This document shows, in pieces, positions 25,133 through 33,825 of a stretch of 51,122 bases of DNA (its first letter is position 1; the number at the start of each line of letters is the position of its first letter). Where the stretch lies: positions 1 to 51,122 of the forward strand of contig WHSY01000030.1 in NCBI GenBank assembly GCA_009379815.1. The letters run 5' to 3'. The DNA is from Pseudonocardiaceae bacterium (GTDB lineage Bacteria > Actinomycetota > Actinomycetes > Mycobacteriales > Pseudonocardiaceae). Below the pieces are notes generated by a model, which was given only the letters and a program-made list of their open reading frames with translations, was not told where the DNA came from and ran no database searches. The position numbers and the translations under genes were made by a program.

Positions 25133-25573
25133 TCAGGCGTCCTCTCCGACCAGGTACACTTCACCGGTGTCGTGGTCTCGGCAGTCGAGTTCGACCATCT
25201 GGTCCTCGAGCGTCGCTACGACCTGCTTGACATAGGCGTCCGTCATTAGACCATCTGCTCCCACGCGCGCGATGCCGCCATCTGCGGTGAGCTGCACCGA
25301 CATCACGGCGGGAATGCCGAACTCGCGCGAGACGATCCCGAGGTGTGATTCGGGAGCACCCTCGATGGTGATGAGGCCGACCGGTCGCTTAGGAAGGATC
25401 GCCCCCGCGAAGGTGACGGCACCGCCTTGGGTGAGGACTATCGTGGATTCGATATCCGGGTCGCGGAGGAGCTTGACCACGTCGGCGGGCTTGCCGACGT
25501 AACGCACCCGCCCTCGTACCCGCTCACCGGACTGGGCGACGTTGAGACCCGTCGCCGCCAACTTATCGACCAT
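25133..25573 (-). CDS. Stand-alone phosphohistidine swivelling domain protein (PEP-utiliser mobile domain)
   Basis: A 146-aa protein. The segment GAVTFAGAILPKRPVGLITI followed by EGAPESHLGIVSREFGIPAV (His at about 76) matches the mobile domain of PEP-utilising enzymes, including the conserved Ser-His and the Ala/Ser-Arg-Glu-x-Gly-Ile-Pro turn. The operon thus encodes two phosphohistidine domains, one free and one fused to ATP-grasp, suggesting relayed phosphate transfer. AAGGAG lies 6 nt before ATG 25573. It is the first gene of the operon and is divergent from the BTAD regulator. Confidence 0.75.
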   Translation of the reverse strand: MVDKLAATGLNVAQSGERVRGRVRYVGKPADVVKLLRDPDIESTIVLTQGGAVTFAGAILPKRPVGLITIEGAPESHLGIVSREFGIPAVMSVQLTADGGIARVGADGLMTDAYVKQVVATLEDQMVELDCRDHDTGEVYLVGEDA

Positions 25574-25701
25574 CGGGTGCTCCTTTTCTCGGGGTCACCG
25601 CCTCGTCGCGCGAGGGGCGCTACCCTGTGTGGGCTGACGACAAGCGCTATAGTGGTCACGCTGCGCTGAAGCAGCGTCGAAACACCGTTGAACGGTCGGA
25701 G
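25574..25701. promoter_or_regulatory. Divergent promoter region: catabolic operon / BTAD activator
   Basis: The gap separates the first gene of the minus-strand operon from the BTAD regulator. TATAGT at 25648-25653 on the plus strand could be the -10 of the regulator gene, which would favour a start downstream of 25653, such as ATG 25702. No clear operator repeat was identified. Control of the operon by the divergent regulator is inferred from layout. Confidence 0.35.
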
Positions 25702-28700
25702 ATGCGACGTCGGGACATCAGGGGCACAGCGGCATCCGGTGGGTGTCGCAGCGGCTCGCGGTTGGCCTCACAGCTGCTCCTGCTTGGCCCGCCCATGATC
25801 GTCCGCGACGGGTCGTCTTGTACGCTGGGGACGCAGAAGGCCGTGGCGCTCGCAGGCTACCTCGGGATTCGGGGGGAGCCGATCGGGCGGGAGCAGCTCG
25901 CGACCGTGCTATGGGCCGAAAGCACCCATGAGCAGGCTCGAAGGAGTCTGAGGGGGGAGCTGGCGCGGCTGCGTTCCGCATTGCCGGCCGGTGCGGTAGG
26001 GGCGTCCCGCCTCAACATCTGGCTAGATCCGTCCGTGGTGGAGATCGACGTCCGACGGTTCTGGGCGCTGCTCGCGCATGGTCGTGACGATGAGGCCGTG
26101 GAGCTCTACCGCGGACCCCTCCTAGAAGGACTCGACCTCCGCAACGCCGAGCCGTTCGAGCGATGGCTGCACAGCGAGCGCCATCTCCTCGAGATCGACT
26201 ATGTGGGAGTACTGCGCCGGCTGATCGTCGCGGCGTGGGACCGCGGTGACGCCTCGATCGTCCTGCGCTGGGCCCGGCGCGCCCTGCGGTGTCAACCGCT
26301 CGCCGAGGAGTTCTACGTACATGCGATGGAGGCAGCAGAACAACTCGACGACCGTGCCACCGTCCTCACAACGTACCGTCAGCTTGAGGATGTCCTGCAG
26401 GGTGAACTTGGGATCGGTCCCGGGGGTGAGGCCAGGGCGGTGGCACGACGAGGATCGAACGTGGATGATACGGAGGGCCCGCTGGATGTGAGTTCGTTGG
26501 GGCGACGTCCAGGCGAGTACGTGGGTCATGAGCGCGAACAAGCCCTCTTGCGGGAGTTAATTCGAAGATCAGGCGCCGAGTGTGGATCCGTCGCGTTCGT
26601 GCACGGTCCCGCGGGCGCGGGCAAGACGAGCCTCCTCTGGGAGGTGCTCGGCAGACGCCGCGCTGTCTGGTGCCGTGCGCAGCGTTCCGCGTCGACGATC
26701 GCCTACTACCCGATCGCCACCGGACTCCGGGAACACCTGTCACGCTGGGGTGTCCCGTCGGTCGATGACCTGTGGCTGCGGGAGGCGGCGCGGGTCTGTC
26801 CCGAGCTGAGCCGCGCAACGCCCAGTCCGAGTCTCGGCGTCCGCGAGGACAAGATAAGGCTGCTGGAAGGTCTCTCAGCCACGCTCGTTGGCGCGGCTGG
26901 CCGCGGCGGCGTGGTGATCTTCGATGACGTGCAGTGGGCAGATGCAGACACCACCGCGGTGCTCGAGGATCTGATCCAGCGGCTTCCTCGCCTTCGTGTC
27001 TCGATCGTGGTAGTCGCACGTGACGACCACGACCTCAAGAGCACCGGAATGGCGGAGGTGCTCGCCGCGACGGCAAGGTCAGGTTATCTCACCGAGGTGG
27101 TGGTCGACGAGCTGTCGGGCGGTCAGATCCTCCAGCTGATCCGGCAGTCCTGCCACGACCTCTCAGCGCGAGCGCCTGCGGGCTGGCTCGAGGAGTTCGC
27201 GGAGACGGTCTATGAGGTGATCGGCGGCAACCCCTTCTATGCGCTCGAGTGTGCCCGTCTCGCGCTGGACGGTTCGCAGGAGCCGCCGGTCGAGCCAGTC
27301 GTGGCTGTACGATTCGGTGTCAGAGACATCGTGAGGGCCCGCCTCGCAGCCCTTCCGCGACATCTACAGCAGGTGGCCGAGGCCGCAACTGTGGTGGGTG
27401 AGCCGCTCAGCCCGGACGTCCTCGCCCGGGTGCTCAAGGTGGATCCGTGGGAGTTCGCCAACCACCTCGACGCGCTGGCCTCACGGGGCGTTCTCACGAT
27501 GGGGCGAGACGGACTCGGCTTCGTTCATGATCTCGTTGCCGAGGCCATCTACGAATCCATACCGTCGGCAAGGCGTCAGCTGTTGCACGAACGTGCGGCG
27601 CTGGCACTGGCCCATGCCCACGCAACAGGCATAGACAACGTGGGCGGCCGCATTGCCGCGCATCTCGAGGCGGCAGGTCGCAAGGAAGAGGCAATCCCTT
27701 ACCACGAACGCGCTGCCGAGGCTGCACACCGCGCCCACGCGCCTCAGATGGCCATCTACCACTATCAGCGGTTGCGTGAACTCCTTCCCCGCGACCAGCA
27801 CGTTCCCCTGCTGCTGCAGCTGGGAGGAACTCTCTCCTACGGGGCCTCGGGCGAGTCTGAAACGGTCTACCGCGAAGCCTTGAAGCTAGCGAGCGAGCAG
27901 GGAGACGGACACGCGCAGGCCCGCTGCCACCTGGCCTTGGGGGCACTGCTTCGGCGCCGATCCGACCTGTCGGGCAGCCGGCGAGCCCTCACCGAGGCCT
28001 TGCGACGATTCGAGGTCTACGGGGACGCGGAGGGCATGGAGCAGGCGCTGGAGGCCCTGACATATGCGTACATCCAGCAGGGCCAACTCGCCGCCGCCTC
28101 GTCGTCCGCCAGCCAGGCAGCCGCCCTCGCAAGGAACACCGGTCGCCTCGCAAACCTCGGACGTGCGACCCTAAGCAGGGGCATCGCCCACCTCTACGGT
28201 GGCGAGTATGAGAGCGCGCTGCGATGTTGCGAGGCCGCCCGTGGCCTCGCCAAAGACACCGGTGACGAGCTCTCCGAGGCTGAGGCCCTGCGCTACCTCA
28301 GCGCCGTATACGGCATTGATGGGCGGCTGGGAACCCCCGAGCAGGCGTGGTCGACAGCCGAGCAGGCCATCGAGATCTGCTCGCGACTGGGCCACCGGAC
28401 GGGTCTCGCCCGCGCCGCGGACGGGGCAGGAGGCGCTTACCTCTTGCAGGGTGACTGGGAGCGAGCCCTCGAATGCTATGTCGCCGCGCTCCACCTGAAG
28501 GACATCTTTGGGTATGTTTGGGGCTTCGACGCGGTGATCTACCGCATCGGCTACACGTTGCTCGTAGCGGGCGAAAACCACGGGGCACGTCGCGCGCTTG
28601 AGCATGCAGAGATACTGTCGCGCCGACTCAACGCCCCCTACTGGCTGTGCCGGACCTTGATGGCAGCGGCTGAGCTCGCACTGCGTGACGGAGACTGGGT

Positions 28701-29112
28701 CCGGGCAAGCCCACTCGCCACGGCCTCACGTGAGCTCGCCAAACGTATCGAGCACCGGGAATTCATGCTGCAGGCCCGGGCCTTAGTCCGGGGTGCTGAC
28801 ACTCTCGGCAGCGGGTCGCAACAATCCATTGGGTTCAAGGGGGCCCCACAGGTCAGTGGGCGTTTTCAGTCATCCCGGTCGCTCCAGAGGATCGGCCATC
28901 GCGCCACCGACAGCACGGGTACCGTCAACGCCCACCTGCCAGATCTACCGCAGGTGCTGGAGGTCCCGGTACGCGGGGTCGACGCCGTGATCACGTGGCT
29001 TGAGGGGGTCGTCGACCGTCAACTTCGCGCACTGCCCGAAGAGTGCCGGGGTGAGGGCGCTCATTCCGATCCCACCGAAATACATAACCGCAAATCTGCT
29101 CCGCCACCGTAA
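25627..29112 (+). CDS. Large BTAD / AAA-ATPase / TPR transcriptional activator
   Basis: Up to 1161 aa. An N-terminal winged-helix/BTAD region covers about residues 45-280 (LLLLGPPMIVRDGSSCTLGT and on), as in SARP/AfsR-like activators. The STAND-type ATPase has Walker A VHGPAGAGKTSLL (about 325) and Walker B VVIFDDVQWADAD (about 430). TPR-like helical repeats span about 690-1060. The last 100 residues are low-complexity and unlike a TPR or LuxR end, so the natural C-terminus may be lost or replaced. The listed start is GTG 25627, but ATG 25702 (1136 aa) is more likely because the segment before it looks like promoter. It probably activates the divergent catabolic operon. Confidence 0.8.
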   Translation: MWADDKRYSGHAALKQRRNTVERSEMRRRDIRGTAASGGCRSGSRLASQLLLLGPPMIVRDGSSCTLGTQKAVALAGYLGIRGEPIGREQLATVLWAESTHEQARRSLRGELARLRSALPAGAVGASRLNIWLDPSVVEIDVRRFWALLAHGRDDEAVELYRGPLLEGLDLRNAEPFERWLHSERHLLEIDYVGVLRRLIVAAWDRGDASIVLRWARRALRCQPLAEEFYVHAMEAAEQLDDRATVLTTYRQLEDVLQGELGIGPGGEARAVARRGSNVDDTEGPLDVSSLGRRPGEYVGHEREQALLRELIRRSGAECGSVAFVHGPAGAGKTSLLWEVLGRRRAVWCRAQRSASTIAYYPIATGLREHLSRWGVPSVDDLWLREAARVCPELSRATPSPSLGVREDKIRLLEGLSATLVGAAGRGGVVIFDDVQWADADTTAVLEDLIQRLPRLRVSIVVVARDDHDLKSTGMAEVLAATARSGYLTEVVVDELSGGQILQLIRQSCHDLSARAPAGWLEEFAETVYEVIGGNPFYALECARLALDGSQEPPVEPVVAVRFGVRDIVRARLAALPRHLQQVAEAATVVGEPLSPDVLARVLKVDPWEFANHLDALASRGVLTMGRDGLGFVHDLVAEAIYESIPSARRQLLHERAALALAHAHATGIDNVGGRIAAHLEAAGRKEEAIPYHERAAEAAHRAHAPQMAIYHYQRLRELLPRDQHVPLLLQLGGTLSYGASGESETVYREALKLASEQGDGHAQARCHLALGALLRRRSDLSGSRRALTEALRRFEVYGDAEGMEQALEALTYAYIQQGQLAAASSSASQAAALARNTGRLANLGRATLSRGIAHLYGGEYESALRCCEAARGLAKDTGDELSEAEALRYLSAVYGIDGRLGTPEQAWSTAEQAIEICSRLGHRTGLARAADGAGGAYLLQGDWERALECYVAALHLKDIFGYVWGFDAVIYRIGYTLLVAGENHGARRALEHAEILSRRLNAPYWLCRTLMAAAELALRDGDWVRASPLATASRELAKRIEHREFMLQARALVRGADTLGSGSQQSIGFKGAPQVSGRFQSSRSLQRIGHRATDSTGTVNAHLPDLPQVLEVPVRGVDAVITWLEGVVDRQLRALPEECRGEGAHSDPTEIHNRKSAPPP

Positions 29113-29261
29113 CCATTCACGTCCGGAGTGTCGGGTCCAGCACCTTGCGCCGGGTCTGCGAAATTACTCGAACGCTCCCCAGGTCGAGGAGGGACCGCTC
29201 CTCAGCGGCAGCGGGCTGGCAGCGGGCGCCGCGCGACTCTTCGACGAACTCGCATCGGACG

Positions 29262-30428
29262 TCAGCCTTCGAGCATCACGTCACGGGCATTCCATACCAA
29301 CGCGAGCGCTGCGGCCCCGGCAGACTGCATCGGTCCGCGCTCCACTAGCCGTCCCACCTCGCGCTCGGTGAGGTTGAAGCCCGGGAGCGACGTACCGTTG
29401 GCCCCCGCAGACACCAGCGCGCCCTCGTCATTGACGTGCACGAGGTCACCGAATAGATGGTCGAACAGGGGTGCATCGAAGACGATGGCGGTCAGCACAT
29501 CGGTGGCGAAGGTTAGCGGGTCGACGCCGATCCCGAGGGCCGAAGCGCGGAGCCCGCCGCGGTTCAGTTCCTCGGTCATGTCGGCAGCGAGCGGCCAGCT
29601 GTCGTAGTCGATTGGCGCCAGCCCGCTGCCGTGGTCCTCGGGCTCGCCGAGCAGCTCCTCGGCGTACTCACGAACAATGCAGCGCCACAGCGAGAAGTCG
29701 TTGAGCTCGTTCCACGGCTGGTCGTCGGTGGCCTGGAAGATGCCGACGGGAATGACCATGTAGAGGCCGCCGGCGTGGCCCACCTTCGCGGGGTCGCGCC
29801 AGTGCAGCAGGAACGAGGCATCGCCCGTCGCGGGGTCGTGCCGCACAGTGAGGGTGCTGATCGCGAGGTTGGTCGGACGTCGCGCCGGGTCGCACGGGTC
29901 CCCGATCTCGTTCCGAAGCGGCGTGTCAGCGCCGTTGAGCCGGGCGGCTGCGTACTCGTGGGCGACGGCCTCACCGAGGCCGATCCCGTCGAAGTAGCTG
30001 CCACGTCCGAACACCAACCGACCGCGCTTGCCGCTGAGGTCCGCCGAAAGTAGCCGGTAGGTCGAGCGGTTCTCGAACACCGCTGGCGCGGCGAGATCGG
30101 CCATTGCCGCTGAGTAGGTCGAGTAGCGCGAGCCGTCAGAGCGCTCTGGCCGAAGGGACGCGGTCGCCGGATCGTCGCTGGCCAGGCCGGCGAAGGGGGT
30201 CTCCGAGGCGAGCTCGAGGTCGATCGCGTCGAGCGGGATCGGCTCGGTCGGCAGCCACTCCCGGCGGGTCAGCAGCGGGGTGCCGGCGACCTTTAGCGTC
30301 TCGGGGTATAGGTCGGCGGCGGCCTGGCCGAGCTCGTAACGGTTGGCCTGCAGGTACTCCCGCACCCGCAACCACTCGCGTTGACTCTCGGTCAGCTCGC
30401 GGCTGCGGTGCTGGTCAACCAGCGACAT
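29262..30428 (-). CDS. Unknown protein, paralogue of the C-terminal part of the XRE regulator
   Basis: A 388-aa protein beginning MSLVDQHRSRELTESQREWL. It aligns by eye over most of its length with residues about 90-476 of the neighbouring XRE protein: both have SFLLHWRDPAKV/TFLLHWRDPAKV, IVREYAEELLGEPE/IVREFAEELLGEPE, YRLLSA/YRLLNA and the same ordering. It has no HTH of its own. The REYAEELLG stretch resembles part of a Nudix box but is one residue out of register. ATG 30428 has GGAAGGA just upstream and lies 15 nt after the XRE gene stop, so the two are co-transcribed, probably a regulator and effector pair. Confidence 0.65.
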   Translation of the reverse strand: MSLVDQHRSRELTESQREWLRVREYLQANRYELGQAAADLYPETLKVAGTPLLTRREWLPTEPIPLDAIDLELASETPFAGLASDDPATASLRPERSDGSRYSTYSAAMADLAAPAVFENRSTYRLLSADLSGKRGRLVFGRGSYFDGIGLGEAVAHEYAAARLNGADTPLRNEIGDPCDPARRPTNLAISTLTVRHDPATGDASFLLHWRDPAKVGHAGGLYMVIPVGIFQATDDQPWNELNDFSLWRCIVREYAEELLGEPEDHGSGLAPIDYDSWPLAADMTEELNRGGLRASALGIGVDPLTFATDVLTAIVFDAPLFDHLFGDLVHVNDEGALVSAGANGTSLPGFNLTEREVGRLVERGPMQSAGAAALALVWNARDVMLEG

Positions 30429-30442
30429 GGCATCCTTCCGCT

Positions 30443-31873
30443 CTACAGGCCCAGGAACCGCCGATGCTGCCACGCCAGCGCCAGGCATGCCGCGCCAGGT
30501 GAGGCCATCGGCTCGGACTCGAGCATCCGGGTCACCGCTGCCTCGGTGAACGGCACGCCCTCAGCGGGCGTCCCGCCGCCGACCGCGACAACCTCTCCCT
30601 CGTCGTTGAATCGCACCATCGAGCCGAACGCATCGGCAAACACGTCGTCATCGATCACCACCACCGTCAGGATGGTGGCAGCGAGGGTGAGGGCATCGAG
30701 GCCAAGGCCGAGCACGAACGACGTCACCGCGCCGTCCGCGTGCGCCTGCTCGAGCCGCTGGAACAACGTCCAGTTGTCGTAAGCAATGGGCTGGCTGCGG
30801 GTGCCGTCGTGTTCAGGCTCGCCGAGCAGCTCCTCGGCGAATTCGCGCACGATATTGCGCCACAGGTCGAAGTCGTTGCGCCGGTCCCAGAACGCCACGC
30901 TGGACGGTTGGAACTCCCCGGCCGGAATCACGTCGTAAATCCCGGCGGCGGTCGCCACCTTTGCCGGGTCGCGCCAGTGCAGCAGGAACGTCGGCTCGGC
31001 CGGGTACCGGCGCAGCCGGATCGTCAACGTGGTGACGGCCGGGATGATGGCTCGTCGGAGCGGATCGAACGGGTCGCCGACCAGATCCCGGAACGGCAGT
31101 CGCCCCGCACGCTCCACGGGCGAGGCCGGCACTCCGGTGTCCATGCAGGCGGCTGCCAATTCGTGACCCACGGCCTCGGACACGTCGAGCTTGTCGAAGT
31201 ACGCCGCCAGCCCGAAGCCGAGCTGGCCAGCGCCCAACGAGGCATTGAGCAGGCGATAGCTCGGCCGGGACTCGAACAGTGCCGGCGGGCCCAGGTGCTT
31301 GATAGCGGAGGTGTAGCGCTCGAAGTGAGCCCCTGCGGTACGCAGTGGTCGCGTCTGCTCGGACTCTGGCTCCGAGCCCACCACCGCAACGGTCTGCGGG
31401 GCCTCGTCGAGCTCGAGCGTCAGGGATCGCAGCTCAATCGGCTCGGCAGGCTGCCAGTCCGGCGATGCGATCAGCGGCGTGCGCGGCACTCGCTGGTCGG
31501 CCGGGTACAGCTGCACCGCCAGCTGGGCGAGCGCGGATCGGTGGTGATTGAGCCACCGCCGCTCGGCGCGCCAGCGCAGCCGGCTCGCCGCGATCTCCGG
31601 GCTCGCGTCGTCCCGTGACACAAGCCCTCGGGTGTGTCCCGACGACAGCCCGAGATCTTCTGCCGCGATACCCAGCTCGGTGACTACCAGGCGCCGCTGC
31701 TCGAGCGACACCGGGCGCTGTCCCTTCTCCATCTGGCTCAGGTGCTGCTGCGTCAGACCGAGCATCTCGGCGACCTCGACCTGCGTCCGGCCGGCCGACT
31801 CCCGCCAAGCCCGTAGCACCACCCCCGCGTCGTCCGTGGCGGCCGCCGAACTCCGCTCCAGCCAGCCCGCCAT
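30443..31873 (-). CDS. XRE-family HTH regulator with large C-terminal domain
   Basis: A 476-aa protein. An XRE helix-turn-helix spans about residues 18-70 (SAGRTQVEVAEMLGLTQQHLSQMEKG). The remaining 390 residues are homologous to the next gene, with a degenerate Nudix-box-like REFAEELLGEPE. The start overlaps the integrase stop by one base (TGATG), so it is translated together with the integrase and may control integration/excision or expression of the pair. Ligand unknown. Confidence 0.75.
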   Translation of the reverse strand: MAGWLERSSAAATDDAGVVLRAWRESAGRTQVEVAEMLGLTQQHLSQMEKGQRPVSLEQRRLVVTELGIAAEDLGLSSGHTRGLVSRDDASPEIAASRLRWRAERRWLNHHRSALAQLAVQLYPADQRVPRTPLIASPDWQPAEPIELRSLTLELDEAPQTVAVVGSEPESEQTRPLRTAGAHFERYTSAIKHLGPPALFESRPSYRLLNASLGAGQLGFGLAAYFDKLDVSEAVGHELAAACMDTGVPASPVERAGRLPFRDLVGDPFDPLRRAIIPAVTTLTIRLRRYPAEPTFLLHWRDPAKVATAAGIYDVIPAGEFQPSSVAFWDRRNDFDLWRNIVREFAEELLGEPEHDGTRSQPIAYDNWTLFQRLEQAHADGAVTSFVLGLGLDALTLAATILTVVVIDDDVFADAFGSMVRFNDEGEVVAVGGGTPAEGVPFTEAAVTRMLESEPMASPGAACLALAWQHRRFLGL

Positions 31874-33726
31874 CAGGGCTTCTGCCAGCGCAGCGTGAGC
31901 TCCGGGTCCTGGTGCTCCTTGCCGGGCTCGCGCACCTCGAGCTCGAAGTCACCGATCCAGCTCTCACCCCCGTCGGTGTGCTGCGGAGCTTCCATGCGTG
32001 CGATCGCGAGCAAGTGAGGCCGGAACGAGTCGGGCTGCTCGAGATCCTCCGTGACGCGCCGCGGCGGGTATCGATGTCCGTCCGGGCCGCGCACGGTGAT
32101 CGCCCAGAGCTGCGGCGCCGCCATCGCGTCCTCCCCATCGCCGGCTACCGCCGGCTCACCGTCGGCTTCTGTGAGTATGCCTGCGGAGGCGCTCAGCTGG
32201 CCGCTCACGGACTCGGAGATGGTCCCCGCACTGATTACCCGCGCGCGCCGTCCACGGGCCGCATCAATCAGGCCCCACGCCTTCAGCAGTGACACGGCTC
32301 GCTGGGCCGTCGACACAACAACACCGTGGTCGGCCGCGAGCGTGGCCACGGTCGGGATAGCATCTCCCACCGCCAGTGCACCCGACTCGATAACCTCGCG
32401 CAGCTGGACCGCGATCTTCTCGTACGGGCTTCGCGCCTCGGCCGACGGCGCGACGACCGTACTGACAGCGGGCTGCGGTCTCGCGGGCATCCGGCTGAAC
32501 AGGCTGGCTGCGGCCCGCTGATCGGACTCCGACACCCACGCCGCATACACCTTCAACGTCATCGAGCCGCCGCCCGCGTGACCCAGCCGCCCGGCCACGG
32601 TTCGGACGTCGACGCCAGCGGTGATCAGCTCGGTCGCCGAGTAGTGCCGCAGCTTGTGAATCGAGGTCTTGATGCCGAGCCGCGCGGCGAGCCGGCCGTA
32701 CCGCTGCGTCACCGAGTCGGGCTTGAGATGCTCCGACCCGTCGATCGCCGGGGAGAAGACGAACGAGTCGGCGGCGGGGTCCACACCGATTGCCCGCGCC
32801 CGGGCCTCACAGCGCCCCCGGTGCGTGACGAGCAGCCCGACCGTCTCGGGATCGAGCGCGATGCGCCGGTGCTGGTGAGTCTTGGTGCCCTTCTCCCAGG
32901 TGCGGCCGCTGCGCTGCCCGATGCTCCGCTCGAGCGCGATCACGCCGGCGTCGAGGTCGAGGTGACGCCAGCGCAGGCCGCACAGCTCCCCACGCCGGAA
33001 GCCAGTGACCATGGTCAGCCACACCAGCAGCCCCCAGTCCGGATCGCTCCAGGCTTCGCCGAGGATCCGCGCGGCCTCCTCGGCGGTGGGCGGCTGCGGG
33101 CTCGGCCTCGGCTGCGGCGGTGGCTCCGCCTGGTCAATGGGATTCATGGCGATCCACCGCCAGCGCACCGCCCGCTTGAGCGCACCGCTGAGGACGAAGT
33201 GAATCTTCCGGACCGTGGCCGACGCGAGCGGGCGGCAGACGTGGACCCGGCACCGGTCGTCGCAGTCGTGCGGGTCTTCGGTGCGGTGCTCGAGGAACGG
33301 CCGCCCGCTGCACCGACGCCGGCACCGGCGCAACTCGGCATAGAACGAGTCGAAGACGTCGCCACCGAGAGCGCCCACCTTCTGAGTGCCGATCAGCGGC
33401 CGGATGTGGTTGTCCGCCAGCTCGCGGTACCCCTCGATGGTGTTGGGCTCCAGATCGAGCATCTCGAGGTGCTGATCCAGCAACTGGTTGAGCGTGGCGT
33501 TGGTGCGCGGGTTACGCCGCTCGTCGACACGGTTGGCCAGCCGGCGCATGACCTTCTGGGCCTCGGCGTCGGCGGCCGGGCCGGGCGGGACGATCTCGCG
33601 CAGCCGGTGCCGTCGCTTCGTCACCGGGTCGACACCGGCGAACACGGTGACCCGCAGGGCGCCGCTCGGCAGCTGCTCGATGTTGCCTCGCGGCCGTTTC
33701 TTCCTGGGTGCTGCAACCCGCGCCAT
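31873..33726 (-). CDS. int: Tyrosine integrase fused to a GntR-type winged helix
   Basis: A 617-aa protein. Arm-binding/core-binding N-terminal region, then a catalytic domain with Arg in TGFRRGELCGLRW (about 242), HKLRHYSATE (about 357), GRLGHAGGG (about 380) and Tyr in KVYAAW (about 390). Residues about 430-495 form a GntR winged helix (SPYEKIAVQLREVIESGALA and on), followed by a 120-residue tail. The core-binding domain has an unusual Cys/His-rich insert (about 133-168, eight closely spaced Cys or His) that may bind zinc. Its start is about 100 bp from a tRNA-Thr 3'-half copy, the expected att site. The first ATG after the att (33726) is used. Confidence 0.88.
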   Translation of the reverse strand: MARVAAPRKKRPRGNIEQLPSGALRVTVFAGVDPVTKRRHRLREIVPPGPAADAEAQKVMRRLANRVDERRNPRTNATLNQLLDQHLEMLDLEPNTIEGYRELADNHIRPLIGTQKVGALGGDVFDSFYAELRRCRRRCSGRPFLEHRTEDPHDCDDRCRVHVCRPLASATVRKIHFVLSGALKRAVRWRWIAMNPIDQAEPPPQPRPSPQPPTAEEAARILGEAWSDPDWGLLVWLTMVTGFRRGELCGLRWRHLDLDAGVIALERSIGQRSGRTWEKGTKTHQHRRIALDPETVGLLVTHRGRCEARARAIGVDPAADSFVFSPAIDGSEHLKPDSVTQRYGRLAARLGIKTSIHKLRHYSATELITAGVDVRTVAGRLGHAGGGSMTLKVYAAWVSESDQRAAASLFSRMPARPQPAVSTVVAPSAEARSPYEKIAVQLREVIESGALAVGDAIPTVATLAADHGVVVSTAQRAVSLLKAWGLIDAARGRRARVISAGTISESVSGQLSASAGILTEADGEPAVAGDGEDAMAAPQLWAITVRGPDGHRYPPRRVTEDLEQPDSFRPHLLAIARMEAPQHTDGGESWIGDFELEVREPGKEHQDPELTLRWQKP

Positions 33727-33825
33727 GGGGCAACTCTACGACAGGTCGTCCCACGTATGGTCCCACGACACGACGAGCGGCCCACATACGAAACCCCTGA
33801 CCAGCTCATTTGCGCTGGCCAGGGG

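Noticed and set aside
29185-29205. Terminator after the BTAD regulator (GAGGAG...CTCCTC)
   Set aside because: Only a 6-bp stem without a T-run, about 75 bp past the stop; too weak to call.
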